Source: Streptomyces radicis
GTDB taxonomy: Bacteria; Actinomycetota; Actinomycetes; Streptomycetales; Streptomycetaceae
Assembly (NCBI RefSeq): GCF_003626575.1
Contig: NZ_RBDY01000041.1
Location: 1 to 57,041, forward strand
DNA: 57,041 nt
Reading direction: 5' to 3'
Every line of letters begins with the position of its first letter. The stretch's first letter is position 1. Both the position numbers and the translations under genes were made by a program. The notes under the pieces are model-generated. The model did no database searches. It was not told the DNA's origin and saw only the letters and a program-made list of their open reading frames with translations. Of the stretch, positions 32,227 to 40,690 are shown in pieces.

Positions 32227-33825
32227 TCAGGCCAGCGCGACCAGGTCCGCGTAGTCGGCGCTCCAGAGGTCCTCGACGCCGTCGGGCAGCAGGATGATGC
32301 GCTCGGGCTGGAGCGCGTCCACGGCGCCCTCGTCGTGCGTGACGAGGACGACCGCGCCGGTGAAGCCGCGCAGCGCGCCCAGGATCTCCTCGCGGCTCGC
32401 GGGGTCGAGGTTGTTCGTCGGCTCGTCGAGCAGCAGGACGTTGGCCGACGAGACGACGAGCGTGGCCAGGGCGAGCCGGGTCTTCTCGCCGCCGGAGAGC
32501 ACGGCCGCCGGCTTGTCGACGTCGTCGCCCGAGAACAGGAACGAGCCCAGCGTCTTCCTGATGTCGACCATGTCCATGTCGGGGGCGGCCGAGCGCATGT
32601 TCTCAAGAACGGTGCGGTCGGCGTCGAGCGTCTCGTGCTCCTGCGCGTAGTACCCGAGCTTGAGGCCATGGCCCGGGGCGACCTCGCCCGTGTCGGGCTT
32701 CTCGATCCCGGCGAGCAGCCGCAGCAGGGTCGTCTTGCCCGCGCCGTTGAGGCCCAGGATCACGACGCGTGAGCCCTTGTCGATGGCCAGCGAGACATCC
32801 GTGAAGATCTCGAGCGAGCCGTACGACTTGGACAGCGACGCCGCGGTCAGCGGGGTCTTGCCGCAGGGCGCGGGGTCGGGGAAGCGCAGCTTGGCGACCT
32901 TGTCGCGCTGGCGCTCCTCCTCGAGCCCGGAGAGCAGGCGCTCGGCGCGGCGCGCCATGTTCTGGGCGGCGGTGGCCTTGGTGGCCTTGGCGCGCATCTT
33001 GTCGGCCTGGGCGTTGAGCGCGGCGGCCTTCTTCTCGGCGTTGGCCCGCTCGCGCCTGCGGCGCTTCTCGTCGGCCTCGCGCTGGACCTGGTACTGCTTC
33101 CAGCCCATGTTGTAGACGTCGATCTGTGATCGGTTGGCGTCCAGGTAGAACACCTTGTTGACCACGGTCTCGATCAGGGCGATGTCGTGGGAGATCACCA
33201 CGAGACCGCCCCTGTATGTCTTGAGGAAGTCCCGCAGCCAGACGATCGAGTCGGCGTCCAGGTGGTTGGTCGGCTCGTCGAGCAGCAGGGTGTCGGCGTC
33301 CGAGAAGAGGATGCGGGCCAGCTCGACGCGGCGGCGCTGGCCGCCGGAGAGCGTGTGCAGCGGCTGGCCGAGCACCCGGTCGGGCAGCCCGAGGCTGGCG
33401 GCGATCGTCGCGGCCTCGGCCTCGGCGGCATAGCCGCCCTTGGTGAGGAACTCGGTCTCGAGACGCTCGTATCTCCGCATCGCGCGGTCGCGGACGGCGC
33501 CCTCGCCGTTGGCCATCCGGTCTTCGTTCTCCCGCATGCCGCGCAGCACGGTGTCGAGGCCGCGGGCGGCCAGGATGCGGTCGCGGGCGAGGGTCTCGAG
33601 GTCGCCGGTGCGCGGGTCCTGCGGCAGATAGCCGACCTCGCCGCCGCGCGTGATGGTCCCGCCCGCGGGGATGCCCTCCCCCGCGAGGCACTTGGTGAGG
33701 GTGGTCTTGCCTGCGCCGTTGCGCCCGACCAGGCCGATGCGGTCGCCCTTGGCGATGCGGAACGACGCGGACTCGATGAGGACGCGGGCGCCGGCGCGTA
33801 GCTCGACGCCGGATGCGGTGATCAC
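32227..33825 (-). CDS. ABC-F family ribosome-associated ATPase
   Basis: This 532-residue protein has two ABC domains without membrane segments. The first has GRNGAGKTT (about residue 35), LSGGQRRRVELARIL and LLLDEPTNHLD. The second has GLNGAGKTT (about 345), LSGGEKTRLALATL and LLLDEPTNNLD. A charged linker of about 80 residues (DEKRRRRERANAEKKAAALN) joins them. ABC-F proteins bind the ribosomal E site and act in antibiotic resistance or translation control. This one resembles a housekeeping type rather than a macrolide-resistance type. GGAG lies 7 bases before the GTG at 33825, and a possible leader peptide lies further upstream. Confidence 0.93.
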   Translation of the reverse strand: MITASGVELRAGARVLIESASFRIAKGDRIGLVGRNGAGKTTLTKCLAGEGIPAGGTITRGGEVGYLPQDPRTGDLETLARDRILAARGLDTVLRGMRENEDRMANGEGAVRDRAMRRYERLETEFLTKGGYAAEAEAATIAASLGLPDRVLGQPLHTLSGGQRRRVELARILFSDADTLLLDEPTNHLDADSIVWLRDFLKTYRGGLVVISHDIALIETVVNKVFYLDANRSQIDVYNMGWKQYQVQREADEKRRRRERANAEKKAAALNAQADKMRAKATKATAAQNMARRAERLLSGLEEERQRDKVAKLRFPDPAPCGKTPLTAASLSKSYGSLEIFTDVSLAIDKGSRVVILGLNGAGKTTLLRLLAGIEKPDTGEVAPGHGLKLGYYAQEHETLDADRTVLENMRSAAPDMDMVDIRKTLGSFLFSGDDVDKPAAVLSGGEKTRLALATLVVSSANVLLLDEPTNNLDPASREEILGALRGFTGAVVLVTHDEGAVDALQPERIILLPDGVEDLWSADYADLVALA

Positions 33826-33888
33826 GGACGGACTCCAGGTGGCGATGGGACAACGTGCGGGTCTTGGCTGGTGTGGGTCGTACGCCCG

Positions 33889-33915
33889 CTAACGCACGAG
33901 GAGCGAGAAGTCCAT
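33889..33915 (-). CDS. Possible leaderless leader peptide MDFSLLVR
   Basis: An 8-codon ORF (MDFSLLVR, stop TAG) lies 63 bases upstream of the ABC-F start. TAGAAT on the minus strand ends 6 bases before its ATG, so transcription would begin at or next to the A of ATG and no Shine-Dalgarno is needed. Its last codons (CGTGCG) can pair with CGCACG downstream (around 33853-33858 on the plus strand). Translation of the peptide could therefore change folding before the ABC-F ribosome binding site. Role is inferred. Confidence 0.45.
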   Translation of the reverse strand: MDFSLLVR

Positions 33916-33983
33916 GGGGTCATTCTAACGGCGTTGCACAACCCGTTTTCCGGCCGCCTGTCCACCCGGGGCGCGGCCATGGG

Positions 33984-35354
33984 TCAGGCGCCGCCGGTGT
34001 GGACCTGGAACGCCGCGCGCCTGACGCGTTTCGCCACGGCGGGGTCGGGGTGGGCCGCCGCCAGGGCGAGCAGCACCTGCACGGTGCGGGGGTGGCCGCA
34101 GGTGCGGATCTCGTTGACCAGTTCGACCACGGACGGCTGCGGGGCGGCGTCGACGTGGTCGAGCAGGACGCGGTCGGCGCCGTGCTCGTGGGCGGCCGAC
34201 GCGGTGTCCACCCACAGCCAGGTCTCCTCGGCGCGGGTGAGGACGCCATGGGCGGAGTCGGTGTGGTCGCGCGGGTCGCCCTCCTCGTGGTCGGCGAGCC
34301 ACAGCAGGGCGTAGGGGCGCAGCACGGGCTCGTCGGCGGCGGCGCGTATCGCCGGGAGGGCGGGGGCGCCGACGACGCGCAGCGCCTCGAACGCGAGGCC
34401 GCGGATCAGGGCGTCCTCCCCGCGGGCGGCGTTCAGCAGCTCGGTGACGGCGGGGCCCGAGGGGCGCACGGCGAGCCAGGCGCGGTACTCGGCGCGGGCG
34501 GGCCCTGGGGTGAGGTTGGCGCAGCCGCGGAGCATGGCGACGGCGGACTGCTCGATGTTCCCCGCGGGGCTCTGGGCGGCGATGCAGATGTGCTCGAGCT
34601 TGGTCCACATCGCCCAGCTGCCCAGCTCGGTGAGGCGGGCCCGCTCGGGGTGGTGGCTGCGCGCGTGCAGGGTGAGGGCGCCGACGGACGAGAGGGTGTC
34701 CAGGGCCCAGCCGAGGAGGCGCACCACCTCGGCGGTGTCGCGCTCGGCGGCGTCCCGCTCCGCCGGGTCGCGGTCGGCGCGCAGCTCGGAGATCCGTCGG
34801 CGCAGCAGGTCGATCAGCCCGGCCCCGGTGACGGGCCCGTCGGAGAGCTGCATGACCGAGAGCAGCTGCGGAACGGCGGCCACGACGTCGGCCAGCGTGC
34901 CGGGGTCGGCGTCCGGGGGCGCCGGGCGGGCCAGGGACCACGCGTCGAACAACGCCACCCAGCCGCGCAGCGCCGCCGTGTCGTCGCGGTCCCACGCGCG
35001 CAGCCGCCAGCCCGCGCGCACGGGGGCCGAGGCGGCGCTGTGCTCGACGAGCCCGGCGAGGCGGGCGCGGCCCCAGTGCTCGCGCACCTGGGTGGGCGTC
35101 AGGCCCAGCTCGTCGGCGGCGCGCTCGGCGGCGGCGTCGGGCGAGGTCCCGGTGCGTTCGGCCCAGTGGGCCAGGCGCACGGCGTCGGCCAGGATGGCGC
35201 GGGCGCGCCGGGCGAGCTCGTCCTGGGGGGCGACGCCCTTGGGGGGTGTGGGGGCCCTCCTTCCGGCCGACGCGCGTCTGCCCGCCGCGGCGCGTTGGGT
35301 GGGTGTCTGAGGGACAAGTCGCAACCGGGGCTCACGCGGAGTTCGGGACGTCAC
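33984..35354 (-). CDS. Conserved protein of unknown function
   Basis: This 456-residue protein has no signal peptide or membrane segment and no domain I can name. A basic N-terminus (RLRLVPQTPTQRAAAGRRAS) is followed by a short HTH-like stretch (AADELGLTPTQVREHWGRAR, about residues 80-100). The long helical body in the second half has HEAT-like features (ALIRGLAFEALRVVGAPALP, LRPYALLWLADHEEGDP). The GTG at 35354 is chosen because the frame upstream is Arg/Pro-rich shadow of the hydrolase gene. A transcription-linked role is only a guess. Confidence 0.75.
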   Translation of the reverse strand: MTSRTPREPRLRLVPQTPTQRAAAGRRASAGRRAPTPPKGVAPQDELARRARAILADAVRLAHWAERTGTSPDAAAERAADELGLTPTQVREHWGRARLAGLVEHSAASAPVRAGWRLRAWDRDDTAALRGWVALFDAWSLARPAPPDADPGTLADVVAAVPQLLSVMQLSDGPVTGAGLIDLLRRRISELRADRDPAERDAAERDTAEVVRLLGWALDTLSSVGALTLHARSHHPERARLTELGSWAMWTKLEHICIAAQSPAGNIEQSAVAMLRGCANLTPGPARAEYRAWLAVRPSGPAVTELLNAARGEDALIRGLAFEALRVVGAPALPAIRAAADEPVLRPYALLWLADHEEGDPRDHTDSAHGVLTRAEETWLWVDTASAAHEHGADRVLLDHVDAAPQPSVVELVNEIRTCGHPRTVQVLLALAAAHPDPAVAKRVRRAAFQVHTGGA

Positions 35355-35455
35355 GGCAGCAGTCTCACCGGTCGGGCCGCGAAAGCCCAAACCCCCCGCC
35401 CAGCGGGGTACATGAGCGGCCGCGTCGGCATCCGTGTCCGCGCCCGCGTCGGCGT

Positions 35456-36592
35456 CTACCCGAGCGGGGTCAGAAAGCGGCCGAGGCGCTCCTCGTAGGC
35501 GGCGGGGTCGGCGTTCCACATCGCGGCGTGCTCTGCGTCGGGCACGGTGTGGAGGGTGGCGCTCCCCGGATGCCGCGCCGCGAGGTCGCGCGACGCGGCC
35601 CATGGCGCGACGGTGTCGTCGGGGCCGTGCAGCAGCAGAACGGGCAGCGCGCCACGGGCTCCGTGCGGGAAGTCGGGCGGCCGGTCGGCCGGGTCGAGCC
35701 CGAAGCCGCCGCGCGCGGCGCGCACGGCCAAGGGCAGCAACGGGCGCGGAACGCCACGCTGCGCCGCGAGCGCCCGCAGGGTCGCCTCGGGGTCGAGCAC
35801 GGGCGAGTCGAGCACAAGCCCGCACAGGCGCGTGCGCTCCGGGGAGTGCGCGGCGGCGCGCAGGGCCATCGCGCCCCCCGCCGACCACCCGTACAACACC
35901 ACGCGCCTGGCGCCCCGGTCGACGGCGTAGCGCAGGGCGGCGTCGGCGTCGTGCCACTCCGCGGCGCCCAGGCGGTTGACGCGGTCGGCGGGGCGGGGCG
36001 CGCCCGGGTCGCCGCGAAAGCCGGGGATCAGCACGGGGAAGCGCTGGTCGTGGAGGAACGGCAGCACGTTGAGCGGGTGTTCGCGCGTGGCGCCGAGGCC
36101 GTGCAGGGCGATGATCCACGTGTCGCGCGAGCCGTCGACGTACCACGCGGGGAGGGTGCCGCGCTCCCCCGTGAGCGACACGCTGGTGTGCGCGATGCCC
36201 AGGGCGGTGGGGTCGCCGACGTGGGTCTGCGGGGTGAGGTCCACCGGGGTGCCGGGGATCAGGTCGCCGCGGTTGATCCGTTCCAGGCTGCGGACGACGG
36301 TGTCGGGCGCGGTGGGAACGTCGAGCACCGGGCCGACGACCGCGTGGCCCGAGCGGGCGGCGAGGCCGTAGACGCCGGGGCGCAGGGACTCCGGGGTGCG
36401 GGAGAGCGTGACGCGGTCGGCCGTGGTGGCGTGCACGGTCAGCCCGGCGTGCCGGAACCCCGCCGGGCGCGGGGCCCTGCGGGCGCTGAGCGCGACATCG
36501 CTGGCCCACCGCCCGGCGGCGACCGCGGCCACGGCGGCTCCGGCCCCGAGCAAGGTGGTGGCGGCCACGGCCGCCGACGTGCGCCGACGCAT
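35456..36592 (-). CDS. Alpha/beta hydrolase with N-terminal membrane anchor
   Basis: This 378-residue protein begins with a hydrophobic signal or anchor (AVAATTLLGAGAAVAAVAAG, about residues 8-27). The alpha/beta hydrolase fold shows HGLGATREHPLNVLPFLHDQ, the nucleophile elbow GWSAGG (about 236), the acid in LLLHGPDDTVAP and the His in PDAEHAAMW. It is probably an extracytoplasmic esterase or peptidase; the substrate is not clear. The ATG at 36592 lacks a good Shine-Dalgarno; longer starts run into hairpin repeats. Confidence 0.87.
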   Translation of the reverse strand: MRRRTSAAVAATTLLGAGAAVAAVAAGRWASDVALSARRAPRPAGFRHAGLTVHATTADRVTLSRTPESLRPGVYGLAARSGHAVVGPVLDVPTAPDTVVRSLERINRGDLIPGTPVDLTPQTHVGDPTALGIAHTSVSLTGERGTLPAWYVDGSRDTWIIALHGLGATREHPLNVLPFLHDQRFPVLIPGFRGDPGAPRPADRVNRLGAAEWHDADAALRYAVDRGARRVVLYGWSAGGAMALRAAAHSPERTRLCGLVLDSPVLDPEATLRALAAQRGVPRPLLPLAVRAARGGFGLDPADRPPDFPHGARGALPVLLLHGPDDTVAPWAASRDLAARHPGSATLHTVPDAEHAAMWNADPAAYEERLGRFLTPLG

Positions 36593-37471
36593 GCACCCCA
36601 GGATGGACCGGGGGGCGGGGGGTCGCCAGTCGGCCTGGCGGCCTGAGCAACCCGGCCTGGCGGCCTGAGCGCCCCGACGCACCGGCCTGCGGCCGGTGGG
36701 GTCCCGCCCGCGGCGGGGCGGTGCGCCCTGCGGGCGGGGAACCCGCCTCCGGCGGGGAGGCCACGTCCTGCGGACGGCATCGGCACGTCCCCGACCGAGG
36801 GTGACAACCCGCCTCCGACGGGGAGGCGCCGCCCGGCGGACCGTACCGGCAGGTTCGCGGCCGAGGCGACGACCCGCCTCCGGCGGGGATTTCGCCCACC
36901 CACCCACCCTTTTCCGGCCTTCGGCGGAAACACCGCCGCCCCGCGGACGGCACCGGCCCATCCCGGGCTGCGGCGACGGCCTGACGGCCGTCGATTGCGG
37001 CCCACCCACCCACCCTTTTCCGGCCTTCGGCGGAAACGCCGCGCCCTGCGGCCGTCAGGGCCCGGCGCCGCCCTCCGTCGGCGTCTCGGCCGGGGGTGCG
37101 ACGTTCCCGCCAAGCCAGGCCAACACGTCGGAGCTGCCCCTGCGGAGCGGCAACCGACGGCCGCCAGGCCGTCGTTCACCATCGCAACCCCAACCCCCGC
37201 CGAAGGCGCGCCCATGCCGCCCGCAGGGCACCGCACTCCCGGCCGCAAGGCCGGAAGAAGGGCGGGTGCGCGGGCAACCTCCCCGCCGGATGCGGCGCGA
37301 CCCACCCACCGGACCGGTCGCGCGAAAACGCCCCGGCCGCAAGGCCGGAAAAGGGGCGGGTGGGCGGGGGACATCCCCGCCGGGGGCGGCAACCCCACCG
37401 CAACCGCAACCCCCCCGCCGGAGGCGACAACCGACGGCCGCCAGGCCGTCGTTGGACGCCGGAGGTGGGCG
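36593..37471. repeat. Large intergenic block of GC hairpins and repeats
   Basis: This 879-base gap has no supported gene. It holds many palindromes (CGGCCTTCGGCGG, CCGGCCGCAAGGCCGG, CGCCTCCGGCGG). CCCACCCACCCACCCTTTTC plus CGGCCTTCGGCGGAAAC occurs at 36895-36935 and 37001-37042, and in inverted form at 37333-37368. CAACCGACGGCCGCCAGGCC occurs near 37150 and 37428. The same CCCACCC-CCTTT block is seen at 27282. A dispersed repeat family or terminator array is likely. Confidence 0.75.
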
Positions 37472-38134
37472 TCAGGACTGGCCGTAGGCCACCAGCTTGG
37501 CGGACACCGCCTCCAGGTCCGCCCCGGACAGAAGGGTCGGGGTGTGGGTCCTCGATGACGTCGCCGTCAGCCACAGGTGGGACATCCACTCCAGCTGTGC
37601 CGTGTGCTCGTACGCCTGGCGCAGGGTCCTGCCGTGCGCGATCGTGCCGTGGTTGCGGAGCAGGCACGCGGTGCGGTCGCGCAGTGCCTCGCGCATGTGG
37701 GTCGCCAACTCCTCGGTGCCGTACGTCGCGTAGGGCGCGACCCGGACCGGGCCGCCGAGGGCGGCGGTCATGTAGTGGATCGGCGGCAGCTCGTCCACGA
37801 GCGTCGAGACCGCCGTCGCGTGCAGCGCGTGCGTGTGGACGACCGCCGCCGCGTCGGTCGATTCGTAGATCGCGAGATGCAGCGGAAGCTCGCTCGTGGG
37901 GGCGAGCGTTCCGGCGCGGGGGCGGCCGCGGCGGTCGACGACCAGCAGGTCGCGGGGCCGGAGTCGGTCGTAGGGGACGCCGCTCGGCGTGACGAGGATC
38001 GCGTCGCCCACGCGGACCGACAGGTTGCCCGATGTACCGACGACCAGGCCGTCCGCCACCGTCTGGCGCGCCCTCAGAAGCAGCTCGGACCAGGCCCTGC
38101 GCCACTCGGCGGGAATCCCACGTCGCATGTTCAT
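37472..38134 (-). CDS. Class II aldolase/adducin family protein
   Basis: This 220-residue protein has the class II aldolase fold: GLVVGTSGNLSVRVGD, ILVTPSGVPYDRL, a catalytic Glu in TSELPLH, the zinc ligands HTHALH (about residues 100-105) and a third His in LLRNHGTIAHG. It is closest in form to L-fuculose-phosphate aldolase-like proteins, with substrate uncertain. The ATG at 38134 lies inside a PHO-box-like repeat shared with the divergent PiT gene, so phosphate may affect it too. Confidence 0.88.
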   Translation of the reverse strand: MNMRRGIPAEWRRAWSELLLRARQTVADGLVVGTSGNLSVRVGDAILVTPSGVPYDRLRPRDLLVVDRRGRPRAGTLAPTSELPLHLAIYESTDAAAVVHTHALHATAVSTLVDELPPIHYMTAALGGPVRVAPYATYGTEELATHMREALRDRTACLLRNHGTIAHGRTLRQAYEHTAQLEWMSHLWLTATSSRTHTPTLLSGADLEAVSAKLVAYGQS

Positions 38135-38150
38135 CTCTCGTTCACCTATT
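38129..38150 (+). promoter_or_regulatory. PHO-box-like direct repeat
   Basis: Two consecutive 11-base units GTTCATCTCTC (38129-38139) and GTTCACCTATT (38140-38150) match the PhoP direct-repeat unit of Streptomyces, whose conserved part is GTTCACC. It lies 56 bases before the PiT start and overlaps the first codons of the divergent aldolase. PhoP control of the transporter is likely. Confidence 0.7.
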
Positions 38151-38205
38151 CACCTTACGTTAACGGGCGCTTGCCCCCCCGACCCGCCGAATGATTGTCC
38201 GGTAC

Positions 38206-39390
38206 ATGGAACACATCACGCTGTTGATCGCGATCGTGATCATCACAGCCCTGGCGTTCGACTTCACCAACGGCTTCCACGACACGGCCAACGCCATGGC
38301 CACCACGATCTCGACCGGGGCCATGAAGCCCCGTGCCGCGGTGGCGATGTCGGCGGCGCTCAACCTCGTCGGCGCGTTCCTGTCGATCGAGGTCGCCCGC
38401 ACCATTTCCGGCGGCATCATCGACGAGGAGGCGGGCGTCCGGCCCGAGGTGATCTTCGCCGGGCTCGTCGGCGCCATCGTCTGGAACCTTCTGACCTGGC
38501 TGGCCGGGCTGCCGTCCAGCTCATCGCACGCCCTGTTCGGCGGCCTCATCGGCGCCACCCTCGCCTCGGTCGGCACGGGCGCGGTCAACGCCGACGCGGT
38601 GGTCACCAAGGTCGTCATCCCGGCGCTCGCCGCCCCCTTGGTCGCGGGGGTCGCGGCGTATCTCGCCACGCGCCTCACCTACCGGATCACGCGCGGCGCC
38701 GACGAGCGCGAGGCCGCGCGCGGCTACCGGGCCGGGCAGATCGCCTCGGCCGCGCTGGTCTCGCTCGCCCATGGCACCAACGACGCGCAGAAGACGATGG
38801 GCGTGATGACCCTCGCGTTGATCACCGGCGGCGCGCTGGCCCCCGGCGCCGATCCGCCGCTGTGGGTCATCGCCTCCGCGGGCGTCGCCATCGCGCTCGG
38901 CACCTACCTCGGCGGCTGGCGCATCATCCGCACGATGGGGCGCGGCCTCACGGACATCGCGCCCCCGCAGGGCTTCGCCGCGCAGACCAGCGCGGCCACC
39001 ACGATCCTGGCGTCGTCGCACATGGGGTTCGCGCTGTCCACGACGCAGGTCTGCTCGGGCGCGGTGCTCGGCTGCGGGCTCGGGCGCGCGGGCGGAACGG
39101 TCCGCTGGTCCACGGCGACCCGCATGGTGGTGGCGTGGGGCCTGACCCTTCCGGCCGCCGGACTGATCGGCGCGGTGGGGGCGTTGATCGCGGAGCGCGG
39201 CGACTGGGGCGTCGGCGTGGTCGCGGCGCTGCTGGTCGCGGTCAGCGCCGGGATCTGGCTGCTGTCGCGCCGCAGGCCGGTCGACCACGCCAATGTGAAC
39301 GCGGAGGTGAACGCCGACGACGAGGCGCCCGAGCCGGTCGCCGTCGACCTCCCGCCCACGCCCGCCCCTTCCGTCTCGTCCACGTCCTGA
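38206..39390 (+). CDS. pit: PiT-family inorganic phosphate transporter
   Basis: This 394-residue permease takes up phosphate with cations. The two PiT signatures are visible: FDFTNGFHDTANAMATTIST near residue 22 and ALVSLAHGTNDAQKTMGVMT near 185, with about ten membrane segments. The C-terminus is a short acidic tail (NADDEAPEPVAVDLPPTPAP). From memory this position in S. coelicolor holds pitH2. I prefer the ATG at 38206 over 38191 because family-like sequence begins MEHITLL; neither has a Shine-Dalgarno. A PHO-box-like repeat is just upstream. Confidence 0.93.
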   Translation: MEHITLLIAIVIITALAFDFTNGFHDTANAMATTISTGAMKPRAAVAMSAALNLVGAFLSIEVARTISGGIIDEEAGVRPEVIFAGLVGAIVWNLLTWLAGLPSSSSHALFGGLIGATLASVGTGAVNADAVVTKVVIPALAAPLVAGVAAYLATRLTYRITRGADEREAARGYRAGQIASAALVSLAHGTNDAQKTMGVMTLALITGGALAPGADPPLWVIASAGVAIALGTYLGGWRIIRTMGRGLTDIAPPQGFAAQTSAATTILASSHMGFALSTTQVCSGAVLGCGLGRAGGTVRWSTATRMVVAWGLTLPAAGLIGAVGALIAERGDWGVGVVAALLVAVSAGIWLLSRRRPVDHANVNAEVNADDEAPEPVAVDLPPTPAPSVSSTS

Positions 39391-39405
39391 CCTCCGGAGT
39401 GAGCC

Positions 39406-39618
39406 ATGCACCTCGCCATGACCGTCGAGTGGAACGTCCTCGGCCAGGTCGTCCTCGTCTCCGTGCTGCTGACCGTGGTCCTCGTGGGCCTCTTCTCGGT
39501 CGGCATCAGGACGGCGGGCCGCGCGTCCGCGACCGCGGCCGCGCGGCCCCTCGGGCTGGTGTCGTTCGCCCTGTGCGCGGCCGCGGTCGGCTACGGCATC
39601 TGGATCGTGGCGACCTGA
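39406..39618 (+). CDS. Small two-helix membrane protein downstream of PiT
   Basis: This 70-residue protein has two hydrophobic helices (VLGQVVLVSVLLTVVLVGLF, about 11-31, and LGLVSFALCAAAVGYGIWIV, about 48-68) joined by a short basic linker. It begins 15 bases after the PiT stop, so it is almost certainly co-transcribed and may assist the transporter. I know no function for it. The ATG at 39406 follows CCGGAGTGAGCC, which contains a usable GGAG. Confidence 0.82.
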   Translation: MHLAMTVEWNVLGQVVLVSVLLTVVLVGLFSVGIRTAGRASATAAARPLGLVSFALCAAAVGYGIWIVAT

Positions 39619-39646
39619 GAGCGGCTCGAGGGGCCGCCGTCGGCGC

Positions 39647-40549
39647 TCAGGCGGTGCGGCGGCGGCGCTTGGCGATCAGGACCGTCGCCGCGCCCGCCGC
39701 GAGGAGGCCCACGCCGCCGCCGATGACATAGGGCGTGGCCGAGCCACCGCCCGTGGCCGCCATCTCCGGGGCGTCCTCGGCCTCCTCGGTCTCCTCCTCG
39801 GAGACCGTCTGGGTGCGCGGGGGCGCGGCGGGCGTCTCGCAGCCGGCCTCGGCGAGCGTGAGGGTGCCGGTGACCCCGGCGATGTCCAGGTTCAGGGGGT
39901 TGACCTCGATCGACAGGTCGAGCGCGCTGGCCGCCGCCGCGCCCTCCGAGGTCTCGGTGCGCGACAGGTCGAGCGTGACCTCGCCGACGCCGGGCACCGG
40001 GACGTTCACCGAGCCCTCCACCGTGAGCGGGACCTCCTGGCCGAAGACGGTGACGGCGGCGGGCATGTCCGTCTCGGCGACCGGGGTGCCGCCGAGCGGG
40101 CAGTGCGCCCGCGCGGCGATGGCGTCCAGCTCGATCAGCGGCCGCATCGGCAGCCCCGGCACGGTGACCTGCGCGGCGGCGAGCGACGTCTCGGCGACGC
40201 TGCCCTCGGCGTCCACGGTGGCGGTCGCGTCGGCGACGTCGGCGCGCAGCATCTCGAACGGGCGCCCCCCGTCGACGCCGTCGAGCGAGGCGGTGAGCAG
40301 CGTCTCCCTGGCCGCGGTGGCCTGGCCAGGCGCCTGCACCTCGTTCAGGGTGACATTCAGCGGCACGCCCAACGTGCCGTCGAGCAGCGAGACTTCGAGA
40401 CCGGCGCGCAGGACCGCGGCGCTCGCGGCGCCGTGGCCGCCCGCCGCGGGGGCGGACTCGTCGGCGTGGGCTGCGGTCACGGCGGCCTGTGCCATCAGCG
40501 CGGCGGTGGTGAGCAGCGTGGCGGCGGCGCGGCGGGCGGTGTGGTTCAC
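39647..40549 (-). CDS. Secreted cell-wall protein with sortase-like C-terminus (SCO1860-like)
   Basis: This 300-residue protein has a signal peptide (AAATLLTTAALMAQAAVTAA, cleavage near AHA-D, about residue 29), then a beta-rich body with repeated strands (VPLNVTLNEV, VTVPGLPMRPLIELDA, VNVPVPGVGEVTLDLS) and two Cys about 100 residues apart. It ends with an acidic spacer (SEEETEEAEDAPE), MAATGG, a hydrophobic helix (YVIGGGVGLLAAGAATVLIA) and KRRRR. MAATG is a loose version of the LAxTG sortase signal. I recall SCO1860 as a similar secreted protein near ectABCD. Function unknown. Confidence 0.82.
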   Translation of the reverse strand: MNHTARRAAATLLTTAALMAQAAVTAAHADESAPAAGGHGAASAAVLRAGLEVSLLDGTLGVPLNVTLNEVQAPGQATAARETLLTASLDGVDGGRPFEMLRADVADATATVDAEGSVAETSLAAAQVTVPGLPMRPLIELDAIAARAHCPLGGTPVAETDMPAAVTVFGQEVPLTVEGSVNVPVPGVGEVTLDLSRTETSEGAAAASALDLSIEVNPLNLDIAGVTGTLTLAEAGCETPAAPPRTQTVSEEETEEAEDAPEMAATGGGSATPYVIGGGVGLLAAGAATVLIAKRRRRTA

Positions 40550-40690
40550 GGGCGGAACTCTCCAGGGTGTGGAACGGCGAACTCGGGACGCGGGGGGACG
40601 CCCGTCATCCTTGGCGCCGCGGCCCCTGGCGGGCGGCGTTCCGGCCCTCGTTCACCCGAACGGGGGACCCCATGCGCGCCTCGCGCCGCC

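Noticed and set aside
35355..37013. N-terminal extension of the 456-residue protein to a 1009-residue frame
   Set aside because: The extension overlaps the alpha/beta hydrolase gene in another frame and the hairpin repeats, and is almost only Arg, Pro, Gly and Ala.
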